A stretch of DNA of 64,000 bases from Ferdinandcohnia salidurans (GCF_042680725.1 NZ_JBHUEK010000011.1:1-64000); one strand, 5' to 3'; positions 9,024-17,973 are shown, numbered from the stretch's first letter. Notes: generated by a model not told the origin, from the sequence alone. Made by a program: numbers and translations.

Positions 9024-9713
9024 GTGGTGAATTATCAGGTTATAATTCCTGCTGCTGGTCAAGGAAAGAGAATGAATGCAGGAAAGAATAAACAATTCAT
9101 CGAATTGCAATCAATACCAGTAATTGTTCATACATTAAGAGTTTTTGAACAGGATCCAATGTGTTCAGGAATCATTTTAGTGATCAATAAGGATGAACAG
9201 CTAATCTTTGAAGAATTGCTTCAAACATATCGCATTCAAAAGGTTGTTTCTTTGGTTCAGGGTGGCAGTGAACGACAGTATAGTGTTTATAATGGCTTAC
9301 TAGCTGCGAAAAATACAGATATTGTGTTGGTTCATGATGGTGCCAGACCTTTTCTGAAACAAGAGCATGTTCATGAGTTAGTAAGTGTGGCAGCAGAAAA
9401 GGGAGCGGCTGTTCTAGCGGTTCCCGTAAAGGATACAATTAAACGCGCCTCTAGTGATTTATATGTGGAAGAGACAGTTGAACGTTCTAGCTTGTGGGCA
9501 ATCCAAACCCCACAAGCTTTTCATGTTTCTATCTTACAAGAAGCACATGAATTAGCTAAAAAAGAGGATTTTCTCGGCACGGATGAAGCGAGTCTCGTTG
9601 AAAGAATTCCGAAACAAGTTTATATTGTTAGAGGCGATTACTTAAATATTAAACTTACGACTCCAGATGACTTAATTTTTGCTGAAGCAATCTTACAAAA
9701 CTGGACAAGCTAA
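9024..9713 (+). CDS. ispD: IspD, 2-C-methyl-D-erythritol 4-phosphate cytidylyltransferase
   Basis: The 229-residue nucleotidyltransferase transfers CMP from CTP to MEP, the third step of the MEP isoprenoid pathway. The glycine-rich CTP loop PAAGQGKRM is at residues 9-17, HDGARPF near 103, and VERSSLWAIQTPQAF near 150. It starts with GTG at 9024, next to a second in-frame GTG, with AGGGG six bases upstream. It lies 43 bases before ispF, as in Bacillus. Confidence 0.95.
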   Translation: MVNYQVIIPAAGQGKRMNAGKNKQFIELQSIPVIVHTLRVFEQDPMCSGIILVINKDEQLIFEELLQTYRIQKVVSLVQGGSERQYSVYNGLLAAKNTDIVLVHDGARPFLKQEHVHELVSVAAEKGAAVLAVPVKDTIKRASSDLYVEETVERSSLWAIQTPQAFHVSILQEAHELAKKEDFLGTDEASLVERIPKQVYIVRGDYLNIKLTTPDDLIFAEAILQNWTS

Positions 9714-9756
9714 ATTTTTTCTGGAGTAAACAACTTGATAAAAAGGGGGAGAACCC

Positions 9757-10239
9757 ATGTTTCGTATTGGGCAGGGCTTTGATGTTCACCAATTGGTTGA
9801 AGGACGCCCGTTAATTATAGGTGGAATTACAATCCCATATGAAAAAGGATTATTAGGCCATTCTGATGCAGATGTATTGTTGCACACAGTATCTGATGCC
9901 TGTCTTGGTGCGATTGGTGAAGGAGACATAGGCAAGCATTTTCCGGATACAGACCCGAATTTTAAGGATGCTGATTCTGCAAAACTTCAACAGCATGTAT
10001 GGGAGCTGGTGAGGAAAAAAGGGTATAGGCTTGGAAATATCGACTGTACCATTATTGCTCAAAAGCCTAAAATGGCACCGTATATTGAACAAATCAGAGG
10101 ACGAATTGCCGAATTGTTAGAAGCAGACCCATCACAGGTGAATGTAAAAGCCACAACAACTGAAAAATTAGGCTTTGCGGGTCGTGGTGAGGGAATTGCA
10201 GCACAAGCTACAGTGCTATTGTTAAAGGAAGATAACTAA
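9757..10239 (+). CDS. ispF: IspF, 2-C-methyl-D-erythritol 2,4-cyclodiphosphate synthase
   Basis: The 160-residue protein cyclises CDP-ME2P to MEcPP with loss of CMP, in the MEP pathway. Metal-binding motifs GQGFDVHQL (Asp, His) and GHSDADVLLH are at the N-terminus, GDIGKHFPDTD follows, and TTTEKLGFAGRGEGI is near the C-terminus. Length matches the family (trimeric, ~158 residues). AAGGGGGA precedes the ATG. Confidence 0.97.
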   Translation: MFRIGQGFDVHQLVEGRPLIIGGITIPYEKGLLGHSDADVLLHTVSDACLGAIGEGDIGKHFPDTDPNFKDADSAKLQQHVWELVRKKGYRLGNIDCTIIAQKPKMAPYIEQIRGRIAELLEADPSQVNVKATTTEKLGFAGRGEGIAAQATVLLLKEDN

Positions 10240-10243
10240 TTCT

Positions 10244-10271
10244 TTGACAGTAAACAAAGTGGTGTTAAAAT
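10244..10271 (+). promoter_or_regulatory. Candidate sigma-A promoter of gltX
   Basis: TTGACA (10244-10249), a 16-base spacer and TAAAAT (10266-10271), just after the ispF stop. It would let gltX be transcribed independently of isp genes. Confidence 0.65.
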
Positions 10272-10307
10272 ATCAATGATATAAAGGTCGTAACGGAGGG
10301 TACATAA

Positions 10308-11765
10308 ATGTCAAATAACGTTCGAGTGCGATATGCACCAAGTCCAACAGGACATTTACATATTGGAAATGCAAGAACGGCTTTATTTAATTATCTATAT
10401 GCTAGAAACCAAAATGGAAAATTCATTATCCGTATTGAAGATACAGATAAGAAGCGAAATATTGAAGGCGGCGAAGAGAGCCAGCTTAAATATTTAAAAT
10501 GGCTTGGCATTGATTGGGACGAAGGACCAGATGTTGATGGTGAGTATGGCCCATACCGTCAATCAGAGCGTAATGAGATTTATGAAAAGTATTATACAGA
10601 GTTACTAGATAAAGGACTCGCTTATAAATGCTACTGTACGGAAGAAGAGATTGAAAAAGAGCGTGAAGAGCAAATTGAACGTGGCGAGACTCCTCATTAT
10701 TCAGGAAAATGTCGTCACTTAACAAAGGACCAACAACAAGCTTTAGAAAATGAAGGAAGACAACCAAGTATTCGTATCATCATTCCTGAAGGAAAGGTGT
10801 TCACGTTTAACGACATGGTTAAAGGCGAGATTTCTTTTGAGTCTGAAGGCATGGGCGATTATGTTATCGTGAAAAAAGATGGAACACCTACTTATAATTT
10901 TGCGGTAGTTATTGATGATCATTTAATGGAAATTTCACATGTATTACGTGGAGAAGATCATATTTCAAATACACCGAAGCAAATGGTGGTGTATGAGGCA
11001 TTTAACTGGGATATCCCAACCTTTGGGCATATGACATTGATTGTAAACGAAAGCCGTAAAAAGCTTAGTAAGCGTGATGAGTCAATTATTCAATTTATTG
11101 AACAGTATGAAGAACTTGGATATCTTCCTGAAGCTTTATTTAACTTCATCACTCTATTAGGATGGTCACCGGTTGGAGAAGAAGAGCTTCATACAAAAGA
11201 TGAGTTTATTGAGATCTTTGATCCTGCACGTCTTTCAAAATCACCTGCTGTATTTGATACACAAAAGCTTACTTGGATGAACAACCAATATATGAAGAAT
11301 ATAGAATTAGATCGCTTAGTAGATCTATCATTGCCACACTTAATTAAAGCTGGTAGATTAAATGAGCCATTAAGTGACATTGACAAGCAATGGGCACAAG
11401 ATTTAATTGCGCTTCATCAAGAAAAAATGAGCTACGGCGCTGAGATTGTTGAATTAACAGAGCTTTTCTTTAGAGAAGAGTTAACGATTGAAGAGGATGC
11501 GAAGGAAGTTCTTGCAGGTGAAACAGTTCCTGAAGTTTTAAAGGCGTTTTTACAAGAGGTTGAAGGTCTTGAAACATTCGGTGCTGCTGAAATTAAGGCG
11601 GCGATTAAAGCTGTTCAAAAAGGAACTGGACAAAAAGGGAAGAATCTTTTCATGCCAATTCGTGCGGCTGCAACAGGTCAACTTCATGGACCTGATTTGC
11701 CACAAGCAATTCATTTACTAGGAAAAGAAAAAATAATTTCACGCCTAAATAGTTTAATTAGTTAA
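10308..11765 (+). CDS. gltX: Glutamyl-tRNA synthetase
   Basis: The 485-residue class I synthetase has the HIGH motif (HLHIGNA, residues 17-23) and the KMSKS-type motif KKLSKRDE near 250. The first third holds YAPSPTGHLH and EDTDKKRN, typical of GluRS. In Bacillus, which normally lacks GlnRS, this enzyme also misacylates tRNA-Gln for later amidation; that is family knowledge, not visible here. The order gltX, T-box, cysE, cysS is conserved. Confidence 0.98.
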   Translation: MSNNVRVRYAPSPTGHLHIGNARTALFNYLYARNQNGKFIIRIEDTDKKRNIEGGEESQLKYLKWLGIDWDEGPDVDGEYGPYRQSERNEIYEKYYTELLDKGLAYKCYCTEEEIEKEREEQIERGETPHYSGKCRHLTKDQQQALENEGRQPSIRIIIPEGKVFTFNDMVKGEISFESEGMGDYVIVKKDGTPTYNFAVVIDDHLMEISHVLRGEDHISNTPKQMVVYEAFNWDIPTFGHMTLIVNESRKKLSKRDESIIQFIEQYEELGYLPEALFNFITLLGWSPVGEEELHTKDEFIEIFDPARLSKSPAVFDTQKLTWMNNQYMKNIELDRLVDLSLPHLIKAGRLNEPLSDIDKQWAQDLIALHQEKMSYGAEIVELTELFFREELTIEEDAKEVLAGETVPEVLKAFLQEVEGLETFGAAEIKAAIKAVQKGTGQKGKNLFMPIRAAATGQLHGPDLPQAIHLLGKEKIISRLNSLIS

Positions 11766-11817
11766 CATCTTGTTGAAAATGTAATATAGTATAGGTAATC
11801 AATTATATAATTTAAAA

Positions 11818-12094
11818 GTGTTGATAAGGAGAGTAAATAAGTGATTGACATTAAAGTATTTGCAGGAATCGGGCAAATATGAACAGAGAGAACCATCACC
11901 GGCTGAAAGTGGTTTATGGGAAACGCTTATTGAAATGCACCTTTGAGTCTTTTATCGAACCATTTATGTAGTAGATAAAAGCGGAGTCTCACCGTTACGA
12001 GATTAAGTTGAGGTAATAGATACCATTGATTACCTAAACAGAGTGGAACCGCGCGATTAAGCGTCTCTGTGTTTTTACACAGGGGCGCTTTTTA
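11818..12094 (+). promoter_or_regulatory. Cysteine T-box leader of cysES
   Basis: Stem I carries the AGAGTA bulge region (~11830), a GGCTG distal element (11901-11905) and a specifier loop with TGC (Cys) at 11936-11938 followed by A. The T-box sequence AGAGTGGAACCGCG is at 12040-12053. An 11-bp stem (GCGTCTCTGTG / CACAGGGGCGC) and T-run at 12061-12094 is the terminator. Uncharged tRNA-Cys should stabilise the antiterminator and switch on cysE-cysS and following genes. Confidence 0.93.
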
Positions 12095-12113
12095 TTTTGG
12101 CGAAAAAGGTAAT

Positions 12114-12234
12114 GTCTAGCTTCAGCGCCTAGCCCCTCGAGGTCACAAACCAATCGCTTCTGAAGGCAAAGAGCGCCTTCTGTCAGCGCTTATCTTGTGC
12201 TTGTCGGGGCTGAGCAAGGCGCTTGCGTTTTTCT
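12114..12234. repeat. Structured ~120-bp interspersed repeat, copy A
   Basis: It is related along its full length to copy B at 61524-61644. Stems: AGCGCCT (124-130 of this kb) with AGGCGCT (217-223); AGCCCC (12131-12136) with GGGGCT (12206-12211); GAAGGC (12162-12167) with GCCTTC (12175-12180). A T-run follows the 3' arm. It lies between the T-box terminator and the cysE ribosome binding site, so it is part of the cysE leader. No reading frame is evident. Confidence 0.8.
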
Positions 12235-12251
12235 TATAAGGAGGGTTGATT

Positions 12252-12920
12252 GTGTTTAAGCGAATGAAAGAGGATATCGAAGTTGTGTTTGAACAGGACC
12301 CAGCTGCAAGAACTCATTTTGAGGTGATGCTGACTTACTCCGGATTGCATGCAATTTGGTCACACCGAGTGGCACATTTTCTTTTTAAAAGGAAATTGTT
12401 TTTCTTAGCTAGAACTGTTTCGCAAATAAGTCGTTTCTTCACAGGAATTGAAATTCACCCTGGTGCTAAAATTGGCCGTCGATTTTTCATTGACCATGGG
12501 ATGGGCGTAGTGATTGGTGAGACCTGTGAAATTGGGGACAATGTGACAGTGTTTCAGGGCGTAACCCTCGGTGGAACAGGGAAAGAAAAAGGAAAGCGGC
12601 ATCCAACAATTAAGGACAATGCACTGATTGCAACAGGAGCCAAAGTATTAGGATCGATTACAATTGGAGAGAATTCAAAAGTAGGAGCGGGTTCGGTTGT
12701 TCTGCAAGATGTTCCTCCGAATTCCACCGTCGTCGGTATCCCAGGTAGGGTTGTAATCCAGGATGGTATTAAAGTAAGAAATAGCAAGGATTTAAATCAC
12801 CGCGATTTACCAGATCCGGTTTTAGATAAAATCAGAGAACTAGAAAACGAAATTGAAAGCCTAAAAAAGGTAATCCAACATAAGGAAGGAGCAAAGGATA
12901 ATGTCCATTCACCTTTATAA
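12252..12920 (+). CDS. cysE: Serine O-acetyltransferase
   Basis: The 222-residue enzyme makes O-acetylserine from serine and acetyl-CoA, committing serine to cysteine synthesis. An N-terminal helical region is followed by the left-handed beta-helix of hexapeptide repeats (IEIHPGAKIGRRFFIDHG, VVIGETCEIGDN) with catalytic His-Asp in IDHG. GTG at 12252 has AAGGAGGG six bases upstream; the in-frame TTG at 12246 has no spacing and is rejected. It overlaps cysS by 20 bases. Control is by the cysteine T-box. Confidence 0.96.
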   Translation: MFKRMKEDIEVVFEQDPAARTHFEVMLTYSGLHAIWSHRVAHFLFKRKLFFLARTVSQISRFFTGIEIHPGAKIGRRFFIDHGMGVVIGETCEIGDNVTVFQGVTLGGTGKEKGKRHPTIKDNALIATGAKVLGSITIGENSKVGAGSVVLQDVPPNSTVVGIPGRVVIQDGIKVRNSKDLNHRDLPDPVLDKIRELENEIESLKKVIQHKEGAKDNVHSPL

Positions 12921-14298
12921 TACGCTAACTCGTAAGAAGGAAGAGTTTAAACCACTTGAGGCAAATAAAGTAAAAATGTATGTGTGTGGTCCAACTGTTT
13001 ATAACTATATCCATATTGGAAATGCACGGCCTGCCATAGTATTTGATACAGTTCGTCGTTATTTTGAATTTAGAGGCTATGATGTTCATTATGTATCCAA
13101 TTTTACAGATGTTGACGATAAATTGATTAAAGCAGCAAATGAGTTAGGTGAAGAGGTGCCGACTATTGCGGAACGTTTTATCGATGCTTATTTTGAGGAC
13201 GTGTCTGCATTAGGATGCAAAAAGGCGGATGTTCATCCAAGGGTTACAGAGAATATGGATATTATTATTGATTTTATCCAGGCTCTTATTGAGAAGGGCT
13301 TTGCCTATGAATCAGAAGGTGATGTTTACTATCGTACGAGGGAATTCAAGGAATATGGAAAGCTTTCGCACCAGTCCATTGACGAACTACGCGTAGGTGC
13401 GAGGATTGAAGTGGGAGATAAGAAGCAGGATGCCCTTGACTTTGTCTTATGGAAAAGTGCGAAGCCTGGAGAAATCTATTGGGAAAGCCCGTGGGGCGAT
13501 GGTCGCCCAGGTTGGCACATCGAGTGCTCGGCAATGGCTAAAAGATACTTAGGTGAAACAATTGATATTCACGCAGGTGGTCAAGACTTAGCGTTTCCAC
13601 ACCATGAAAATGAAATTGCACAATCCGAAGCTGTGAATGGAAAAACGTTTGCAAATTATTGGATGCACAACGGCTATATTAATATTGATAATGAAAAAAT
13701 GTCAAAATCTCTTGGTAACTTTGTATTGGTTCACGATATTATCAAAGACGTGGACCCACAGGTATTGCGCTTTTTCATGCTGTCTGTCCATTATCGACAC
13801 CCAATTAACTATAGTGTTGAATTACTAGAAAGTACAAAAAATGCATTAGAACGATTACGTACTTCATACGCAAACTTAAAGCATCGTCTGCAAAGCAGTA
13901 CGAATCTAACGAATGATGATGAAACATGGCTAGAAAAAATCACAGCGTTTCGCAATGATTTCATTGAGGCAATGGATGATGATTTTAATACGGCAAATGC
14001 AATATCTGTTTTGTTTGAGATGTCGAAACAGGCCAATTATTACTTACAAGAAAAAAACACGGCCGAAAAGGTGATCGAAGCCTTTATCCAAGAATTCGAG
14101 GTATTATTTAATACACTAGGTCTTAAATTAGAAGATGAACAACTACTTGATGAGGAAATCGAAGAACTAATTGCAAAGCGAATCCAAGCACGAAAAGATC
14201 GCGACTTTGCTTTGTCTGACCAAATTCGTGACCAATTAAAGGCAATGAATATTATTCTAGAAGACACTCCTCAAGGTACAAGATGGAAAAGAGGATAA
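12901..14298 (+). CDS. cysS: Cysteinyl-tRNA synthetase
   Basis: The 465-residue class I synthetase has HIGH (YIHIGNARP near 38), zinc ligands in YVCGPT, WHIECSAM and HHENEIAQSE, and the KMSKS motif EKMSKSLGN near 265. It is translated from within the end of cysE, so cysteine synthesis and tRNA charging are coupled under one T-box. Confidence 0.98.
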   Translation: MSIHLYNTLTRKKEEFKPLEANKVKMYVCGPTVYNYIHIGNARPAIVFDTVRRYFEFRGYDVHYVSNFTDVDDKLIKAANELGEEVPTIAERFIDAYFEDVSALGCKKADVHPRVTENMDIIIDFIQALIEKGFAYESEGDVYYRTREFKEYGKLSHQSIDELRVGARIEVGDKKQDALDFVLWKSAKPGEIYWESPWGDGRPGWHIECSAMAKRYLGETIDIHAGGQDLAFPHHENEIAQSEAVNGKTFANYWMHNGYINIDNEKMSKSLGNFVLVHDIIKDVDPQVLRFFMLSVHYRHPINYSVELLESTKNALERLRTSYANLKHRLQSSTNLTNDDETWLEKITAFRNDFIEAMDDDFNTANAISVLFEMSKQANYYLQEKNTAEKVIEAFIQEFEVLFNTLGLKLEDEQLLDEEIEELIAKRIQARKDRDFALSDQIRDQLKAMNIILEDTPQGTRWKRG

Positions 14299-14301
14299 TG
14301 A

Positions 14302-14709
14302 ATGAAGTTTTTATCAGACAACCAAATTGATAGTCATCAATTAAATAGTCTTGCCCTAGCTTATATGGGGGATGCCGTATACGAAATGTATGTACGGCAT
14401 TACCTCTTGCAAAAGGGGAGTGTTAGACCCAATCAACTCCATAATCAGGCGAAGCATTATGTATCGGCTAAAGCACAATCGGCGGTAATCCATGAGATGC
14501 TTGATGAAGATTTTTTTTCAGAGGAAGAAAAAGCAGTAATCAGAAGGGGTCGCAACGCAAAGAGTGGAACAGTTCCTAAAAATACAGATGTCCAGACATA
14601 CCGATACAGTACAGCGTTTGAAGCATTACTCGGTTTTCACTTTTTACAAAATGATACAGACAGAATCCATTCGATTATTGAAGAGGCATTTCGAATTATC
14701 GAATCTTAA
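14302..14709 (+). CDS. mrnC: Mini-ribonuclease III
   Basis: The 135-residue protein is an RNase III catalytic domain without a dsRNA-binding domain. The signature LAYMGDAVYEMYVR near residue 18 carries the catalytic acidic residues, and the second motif is TAFEALLGFHF near 110. It matures 23S rRNA ends in Bacillus. It starts 3 bases after the cysS stop. Confidence 0.95.
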   Translation: MKFLSDNQIDSHQLNSLALAYMGDAVYEMYVRHYLLQKGSVRPNQLHNQAKHYVSAKAQSAVIHEMLDEDFFSEEEKAVIRRGRNAKSGTVPKNTDVQTYRYSTAFEALLGFHFLQNDTDRIHSIIEEAFRIIES

Positions 14710-14726
14710 GAAAGGAGGAAAAAGAA

Positions 14727-15470
14727 ATGGCTAGTGATTATATTATTGGAAAAAACCCCGTAATTGAAGCATTGAAATCTGAGCGTGATATCAATAAAAT
14801 TTGGATTGCAGAGGGGTCCAACAGAGGGCAAATGAACCAGATTACTTCCCTTGCTAAAGAGGGTAACGTATTGGTTCAATTTGTTCCGAAAAAAAAGATT
14901 GACCAGATGGTTGAAGGCAACCACCAAGGCGTTGTTGCACAGGTAGCAGCGTATGAGTATGCAGAAGTTGATGATATTTTAGCAGCTGCCGAAAAGCGAA
15001 ACGAAGCTCCTTTTATCATCTTGTTAGATGAATTAGAGGATCCTCATAACCTTGGTTCAATCCTTCGTACAGCCGATGCAGTTGGAGCACATGGGGTAAT
15101 TATTCCCAAAAGAAGAGCAGTAGGATTAACAGCAACCGTTGCAAAGGCGTCAACAGGGGCGATTGAGTATATTCCAGTTGCACGAGTAACGAACTTAGCG
15201 AGAACGATTGATGAATTAAAGGACCGTGGGGTATGGATTGTTGGTACAGATGCGAAGGGAAAAGAGGATTATCGAAATGTCGACGGTAAAATGTCGATTG
15301 GCTTAGTTATTGGCAGTGAGGGTAGAGGCATGGGACGCCTTGTGAAAGAAAAATGTGATTTTCTTTTACATTTACCGATGCAGGGAAAAGTAACCTCTTT
15401 AAATGCTTCTGTTGCTGCTAGTCTACTTATGTATGAGGTTTATCGTAAGCGGAATCCGTTAGGAGAGTAA
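14727..15470 (+). CDS. rlmB: 23S rRNA 2'-O-methyltransferase (RlmB, SpoU family)
   Basis: The 247-residue protein has an N-terminal substrate-binding domain (residues 1-75) and a SPOUT knot domain. SpoU motifs are visible: LDELEDPHNLGSILRTADA, IGSEGRGMGRLV and LPMQGKVTSLNASVAASLLMYE. The expected product is Gm at the 23S position equivalent to E. coli G2251. AAAGGAGGAAA precedes the ATG. Confidence 0.95.
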   Translation: MASDYIIGKNPVIEALKSERDINKIWIAEGSNRGQMNQITSLAKEGNVLVQFVPKKKIDQMVEGNHQGVVAQVAAYEYAEVDDILAAAEKRNEAPFIILLDELEDPHNLGSILRTADAVGAHGVIIPKRRAVGLTATVAKASTGAIEYIPVARVTNLARTIDELKDRGVWIVGTDAKGKEDYRNVDGKMSIGLVIGSEGRGMGRLVKEKCDFLLHLPMQGKVTSLNASVAASLLMYEVYRKRNPLGE

Positions 15471-15475
15471 ATCAA

Positions 15476-15985
15476 ATGGATATCCTGCTGGTAGATGGCT
15501 ACAACATTATAGGTGCATGGCCAGAACTACGTCATCTTAAAACAAAGGACTTTTCAGCAGCGCGTGATTTGTTAATCGAGAAGATGGCTGAATATCAGGC
15601 GTACACAGGATATAAGGTGATTGTTGTATTTGATGCACACCTCGTACCAGGAATTGAATCAAAAATGAAAAGTCGAAAAATCGAAGTTATTTTTACGCGT
15701 GAAAATGAGACGGCGGATGAACGGATAGAAAAGCTAGCACAACAATTAAATAATATTAAAACACAAATCCATGTAGCAACTTCTGATTTTACCGAGCAAT
15801 GGCAGATATTTGGACAAGGGGCCTTAAGGAAATCGGCTAGAGAATTACTGACGGAGATGGAAGTAGTAGAGTCTGGAATTCAAAAGGACGTCAAGAAAAC
15901 CTATCAAGAAAAAAGTGTTTCAAAAATTCCACTTTCCGACGAAATTGCAGAAATATTTGAAAAATGGCGTCGAGGACAGCAATGA
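15476..15985 (+). CDS. rae1: Rae1 (YacP), ribosome-dependent endoribonuclease
   Basis: The 169-residue protein is a NYN (PIN-like) domain protein opening with ILLVDGYNIIGAWPEL and containing VIVVFDAHLVPG and ENETADERIEKLA, acidic positions expected for metal binding. B. subtilis Rae1 cleaves mRNAs in the ribosomal A site. It lies 5 bases after rlmB and completes the cysE-cysS-mrnC-rlmB-rae1 transcription unit. Confidence 0.93.
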   Translation: MDILLVDGYNIIGAWPELRHLKTKDFSAARDLLIEKMAEYQAYTGYKVIVVFDAHLVPGIESKMKSRKIEVIFTRENETADERIEKLAQQLNNIKTQIHVATSDFTEQWQIFGQGALRKSARELLTEMEVVESGIQKDVKKTYQEKSVSKIPLSDEIAEIFEKWRRGQQ

Positions 15986-15990
15986 GCGGG

Positions 15991-16020
15991 TTGACGCTTG
16001 GAAAAGCACTCCTGTATAAT
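15991..16020 (+). promoter_or_regulatory. Sigma-A promoter of sigH
   Basis: TTGACG (15991-15996), an 18-base spacer and TATAAT (16015-16020). It leaves a ~95-base leader before the sigH start. In B. subtilis this promoter is repressed by AbrB; no site was verified here. Confidence 0.75.
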
Positions 16021-16117
16021 ATTTCTAGATAAAGAATTTTACGAACATTACGTATTAACTTTATTTATTAGCGTTTTTGGTAGGAAACAACTTCTAAGGT
16101 AGGTCGGAGGGATCGGT

Positions 16118-16771
16118 GTGAGTTCAAGCTTCGATGATTATGGCAACAGATTATATTATGACCGACTAGAGGATGAGGAAGTCGTGGAATTGGTCCATGC
16201 TGGTGAAAGTGAAGCATTGGACTATTTAATTAATAAGTATAGAAATTTTGTGCGTGCAAAAGCCAGATCATACTTTTTAATAGGAGCAGATCGCGAAGAT
16301 ATTGTTCAAGAAGGTATGATCGGGCTATACAAAGCAATTCGTGATTTCAAGGAGGACAAACTTTCCTCTTTTAAAGCGTTTGCAGAACTTTGTATTACAC
16401 GTCAGATTATTACTGCGATTAAAACCGCGACAAGACAGAAGCATATACCTCTTAATTCTTATGTTTCATTGGACAAGCCGATATATGATGAAGAATCTGA
16501 CCGTACATTAATGGATGTTATTTCAGGTGCGAAGATTTTAGATCCTGAAGAATTAATCATCAATAGGGAAAAGTTTGATGACATTGAATTAAAAATGGCA
16601 GAGCTCCTAAGTGATTTAGAGCGTAAGGTGTTATCCTTATATCTAGACGGAAGGTCCTATCAGGAAATCTCAGAGGATTTAAATCGTCATGTAAAATCTA
16701 TAGATAATGCGCTCCAACGTGTAAAACGTAAATTAGAACGGTATTTAGAAATTCAAGAGATTAAGTTATAA
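16118..16771 (+). CDS. sigH: RNA polymerase sigma-H (Spo0H)
   Basis: The 217-residue sigma factor is almost colinear with B. subtilis SigH after a divergent first ~18 residues. Region 2 includes YRNFVRAKARSYFLIGADRE and DIVQEGMIGLYKAIRDF; region 4 ends with RSYQEISEDLNRHVKSI. It directs early sporulation and post-exponential genes. GTG start at 16118 has CGGAGGG upstream; another GTG at 16116 is out of frame. Confidence 0.97.
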   Translation: MSSSFDDYGNRLYYDRLEDEEVVELVHAGESEALDYLINKYRNFVRAKARSYFLIGADREDIVQEGMIGLYKAIRDFKEDKLSSFKAFAELCITRQIITAIKTATRQKHIPLNSYVSLDKPIYDEESDRTLMDVISGAKILDPEELIINREKFDDIELKMAELLSDLERKVLSLYLDGRSYQEISEDLNRHVKSIDNALQRVKRKLERYLEIQEIKL

Positions 16772-16813
16772 AAGGAACCGTTTCTAACCAATATTTACAG
16801 TCAGGGCCTAGTA

Positions 16814-16843
16814 TTGACATATAAATCAAGCCTGTGTTACATT
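16814..16843 (+). promoter_or_regulatory. Candidate promoter of rpmG-secE
   Basis: TTGACA (16814-16819), an 18-base spacer and TACATT (16838-16843). Confidence 0.55.
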
Positions 16844-16911
16844 TTTAAGGAAATTGAGACAATTTATTTAATAATAGGATGCAAGCTGCATTTTACATGG
16901 ATGGTGATAAA

Positions 16912-17058
16912 ATGCGTAAAAAGGTAATTTTAGCCTGTGTGGAATGTGGTAGTAGAAATTATACGACCATGAAGAATAGCTCTTCAGCTGAACGGCTTGA
17001 AATGAAGAAGTTTTGTAAGACCTGCAATTCTCACACGAATCATCGTGAAACGAAATAG
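16912..17058 (+). CDS. rpmG: 50S ribosomal protein L33, zinc-binding form
   Basis: A 48-residue protein, MRKKVILACVECGSRNYTT..., with two CxxC pairs (CVEC, CKTC), the zinc-retaining form of L33. GGATGGTGAT lies a few bases before the ATG. Location between sigH and secE matches B. subtilis rpmGB. Confidence 0.95.
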   Translation: MRKKVILACVECGSRNYTTMKNSSSAERLEMKKFCKTCNSHTNHRETK

Positions 17059-17094
17059 ATTAGGATTGTTCTGATAAAGTTGGAGGTTACATGG

Positions 17095-17277
17095 ATGAAA
17101 AACATAACCAAGTTTTTTCGTGAAATAGTTCGAGAAATGAAGAAAACAAGCTGGCCGAAAAGAAAAGAACTTACACGTTATACAATTGTTACATTAACAA
17201 CGGTAATTTTTGTATCTGTATTTTTCGCAGTGGTTGATCTTGGAATTTCTGAATTAATTCGTTTAGTACTTGAATAA
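17095..17277 (+). CDS. secE: SecE, preprotein translocase subunit
   Basis: The 60-residue protein has an amphipathic N-terminus (FFREIVREMKKTSWPKRKEL) and one C-terminal membrane helix (TIVTLTTVIFVSVFFAVVDL). It clamps SecY in the translocon. ATG at 17095 has TGGAGG 8 bases upstream. The upstream in-frame TTG overlaps that site and is rejected. Confidence 0.96.
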   Translation: MKNITKFFREIVREMKKTSWPKRKELTRYTIVTLTTVIFVSVFFAVVDLGISELIRLVLE

Positions 17278-17291
17278 ACCCTGTTCACTCA

Positions 17292-17355
17292 TGGTATAAT
17301 GATGAATAGAGAACAAAGAGTGTTTACGAGAAAGCCCGGTTACGGGTTTTTTTAA
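17292..17355 (+). promoter_or_regulatory. Extended -10 promoter followed by short terminator hairpin
   Basis: TGGTATAAT (17292-17300) is an extended -10 element; the nearest -35-like hexamer (TTGAAT, 17270-17275) is 19 bases away. About 30 bases after the expected start, AAGCCCG-GTTA-CGGG plus seven T residues (17331-17352) looks like an intrinsic terminator or attenuator before nusG. Confidence 0.55.
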
Positions 17356-17428
17356 TTGCAAAAAATATAGAATGTCAAGACGGTGTCAAAACCCAGTAAA
17401 GGGAGGGAAGGACAAGCAGTCCTAACTT

Positions 17429-17962
17429 ATGGAAAAGAATTGGTATGTTGTTCATACGTACTCAGGGTATGAAAATAAAGTAAAAGCAAATTTAGAGAAA
17501 CGTGTCGAATCAATGGGCATGCAAGATAAAATCTTCCGCGTTATTGTTCCGGAAGATGAAGAAACTGATATCAAGAACGGAAAAAAGAAAATCGTTAAGA
17601 AGAAGGTATTCCCTGGTTATGTTTTAGTTGAATTAATCATGACAGATGATTCTTGGTATGTAGTACGTAACACACCTGGAGTTACAGGTTTCGTTGGTTC
17701 AGCGGGTTCAGGCTCAAAACCAACGCCACTTTTACCAGAAGAAGTAACATTCATCCTTAAGAGAATGGGAATGGATGAAAGGCCTATTGATGTTGACTTT
17801 GAATTAAAAGAAACAGTTCGTGTGAAAGAAGGTCCATTCACAAACTTCACAGGTGCAATCGAAGATCTAGATGTCGATAAGCAAAAGGTAAAAGTTCTTG
17901 TCAATATGTTCGGTCGTGAAACCCCAGTTGAGTTGGACTTTACACAAATCGAAAAAATCTAA
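17429..17962 (+). CDS. nusG: NusG transcription elongation factor
   Basis: The 177-residue protein has an NGN domain (WYVVHTYSGYENKVKANL at the N-terminus; FPGYVLVE near 70; PGVTGFVG near 92) and a C-terminal KOW domain (VKEGPFTNFTGAIEDLD near 132). It binds RNA polymerase and, in Bacillus, promotes pausing. GGGAGGGAAGG lies upstream. Confidence 0.97.
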   Translation: MEKNWYVVHTYSGYENKVKANLEKRVESMGMQDKIFRVIVPEDEETDIKNGKKKIVKKKVFPGYVLVELIMTDDSWYVVRNTPGVTGFVGSAGSGSKPTPLLPEEVTFILKRMGMDERPIDVDFELKETVRVKEGPFTNFTGAIEDLDVDKQKVKVLVNMFGRETPVELDFTQIEKI

Positions 17963-17973
17963 TGAAGAAAAAC

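Noticed and set aside
11841..11882. 13-codon leader peptide before cysE
   Set aside because: The AAGGAG and GTG fall inside conserved T-box stem I sequence, so the frame is probably fortuitous.
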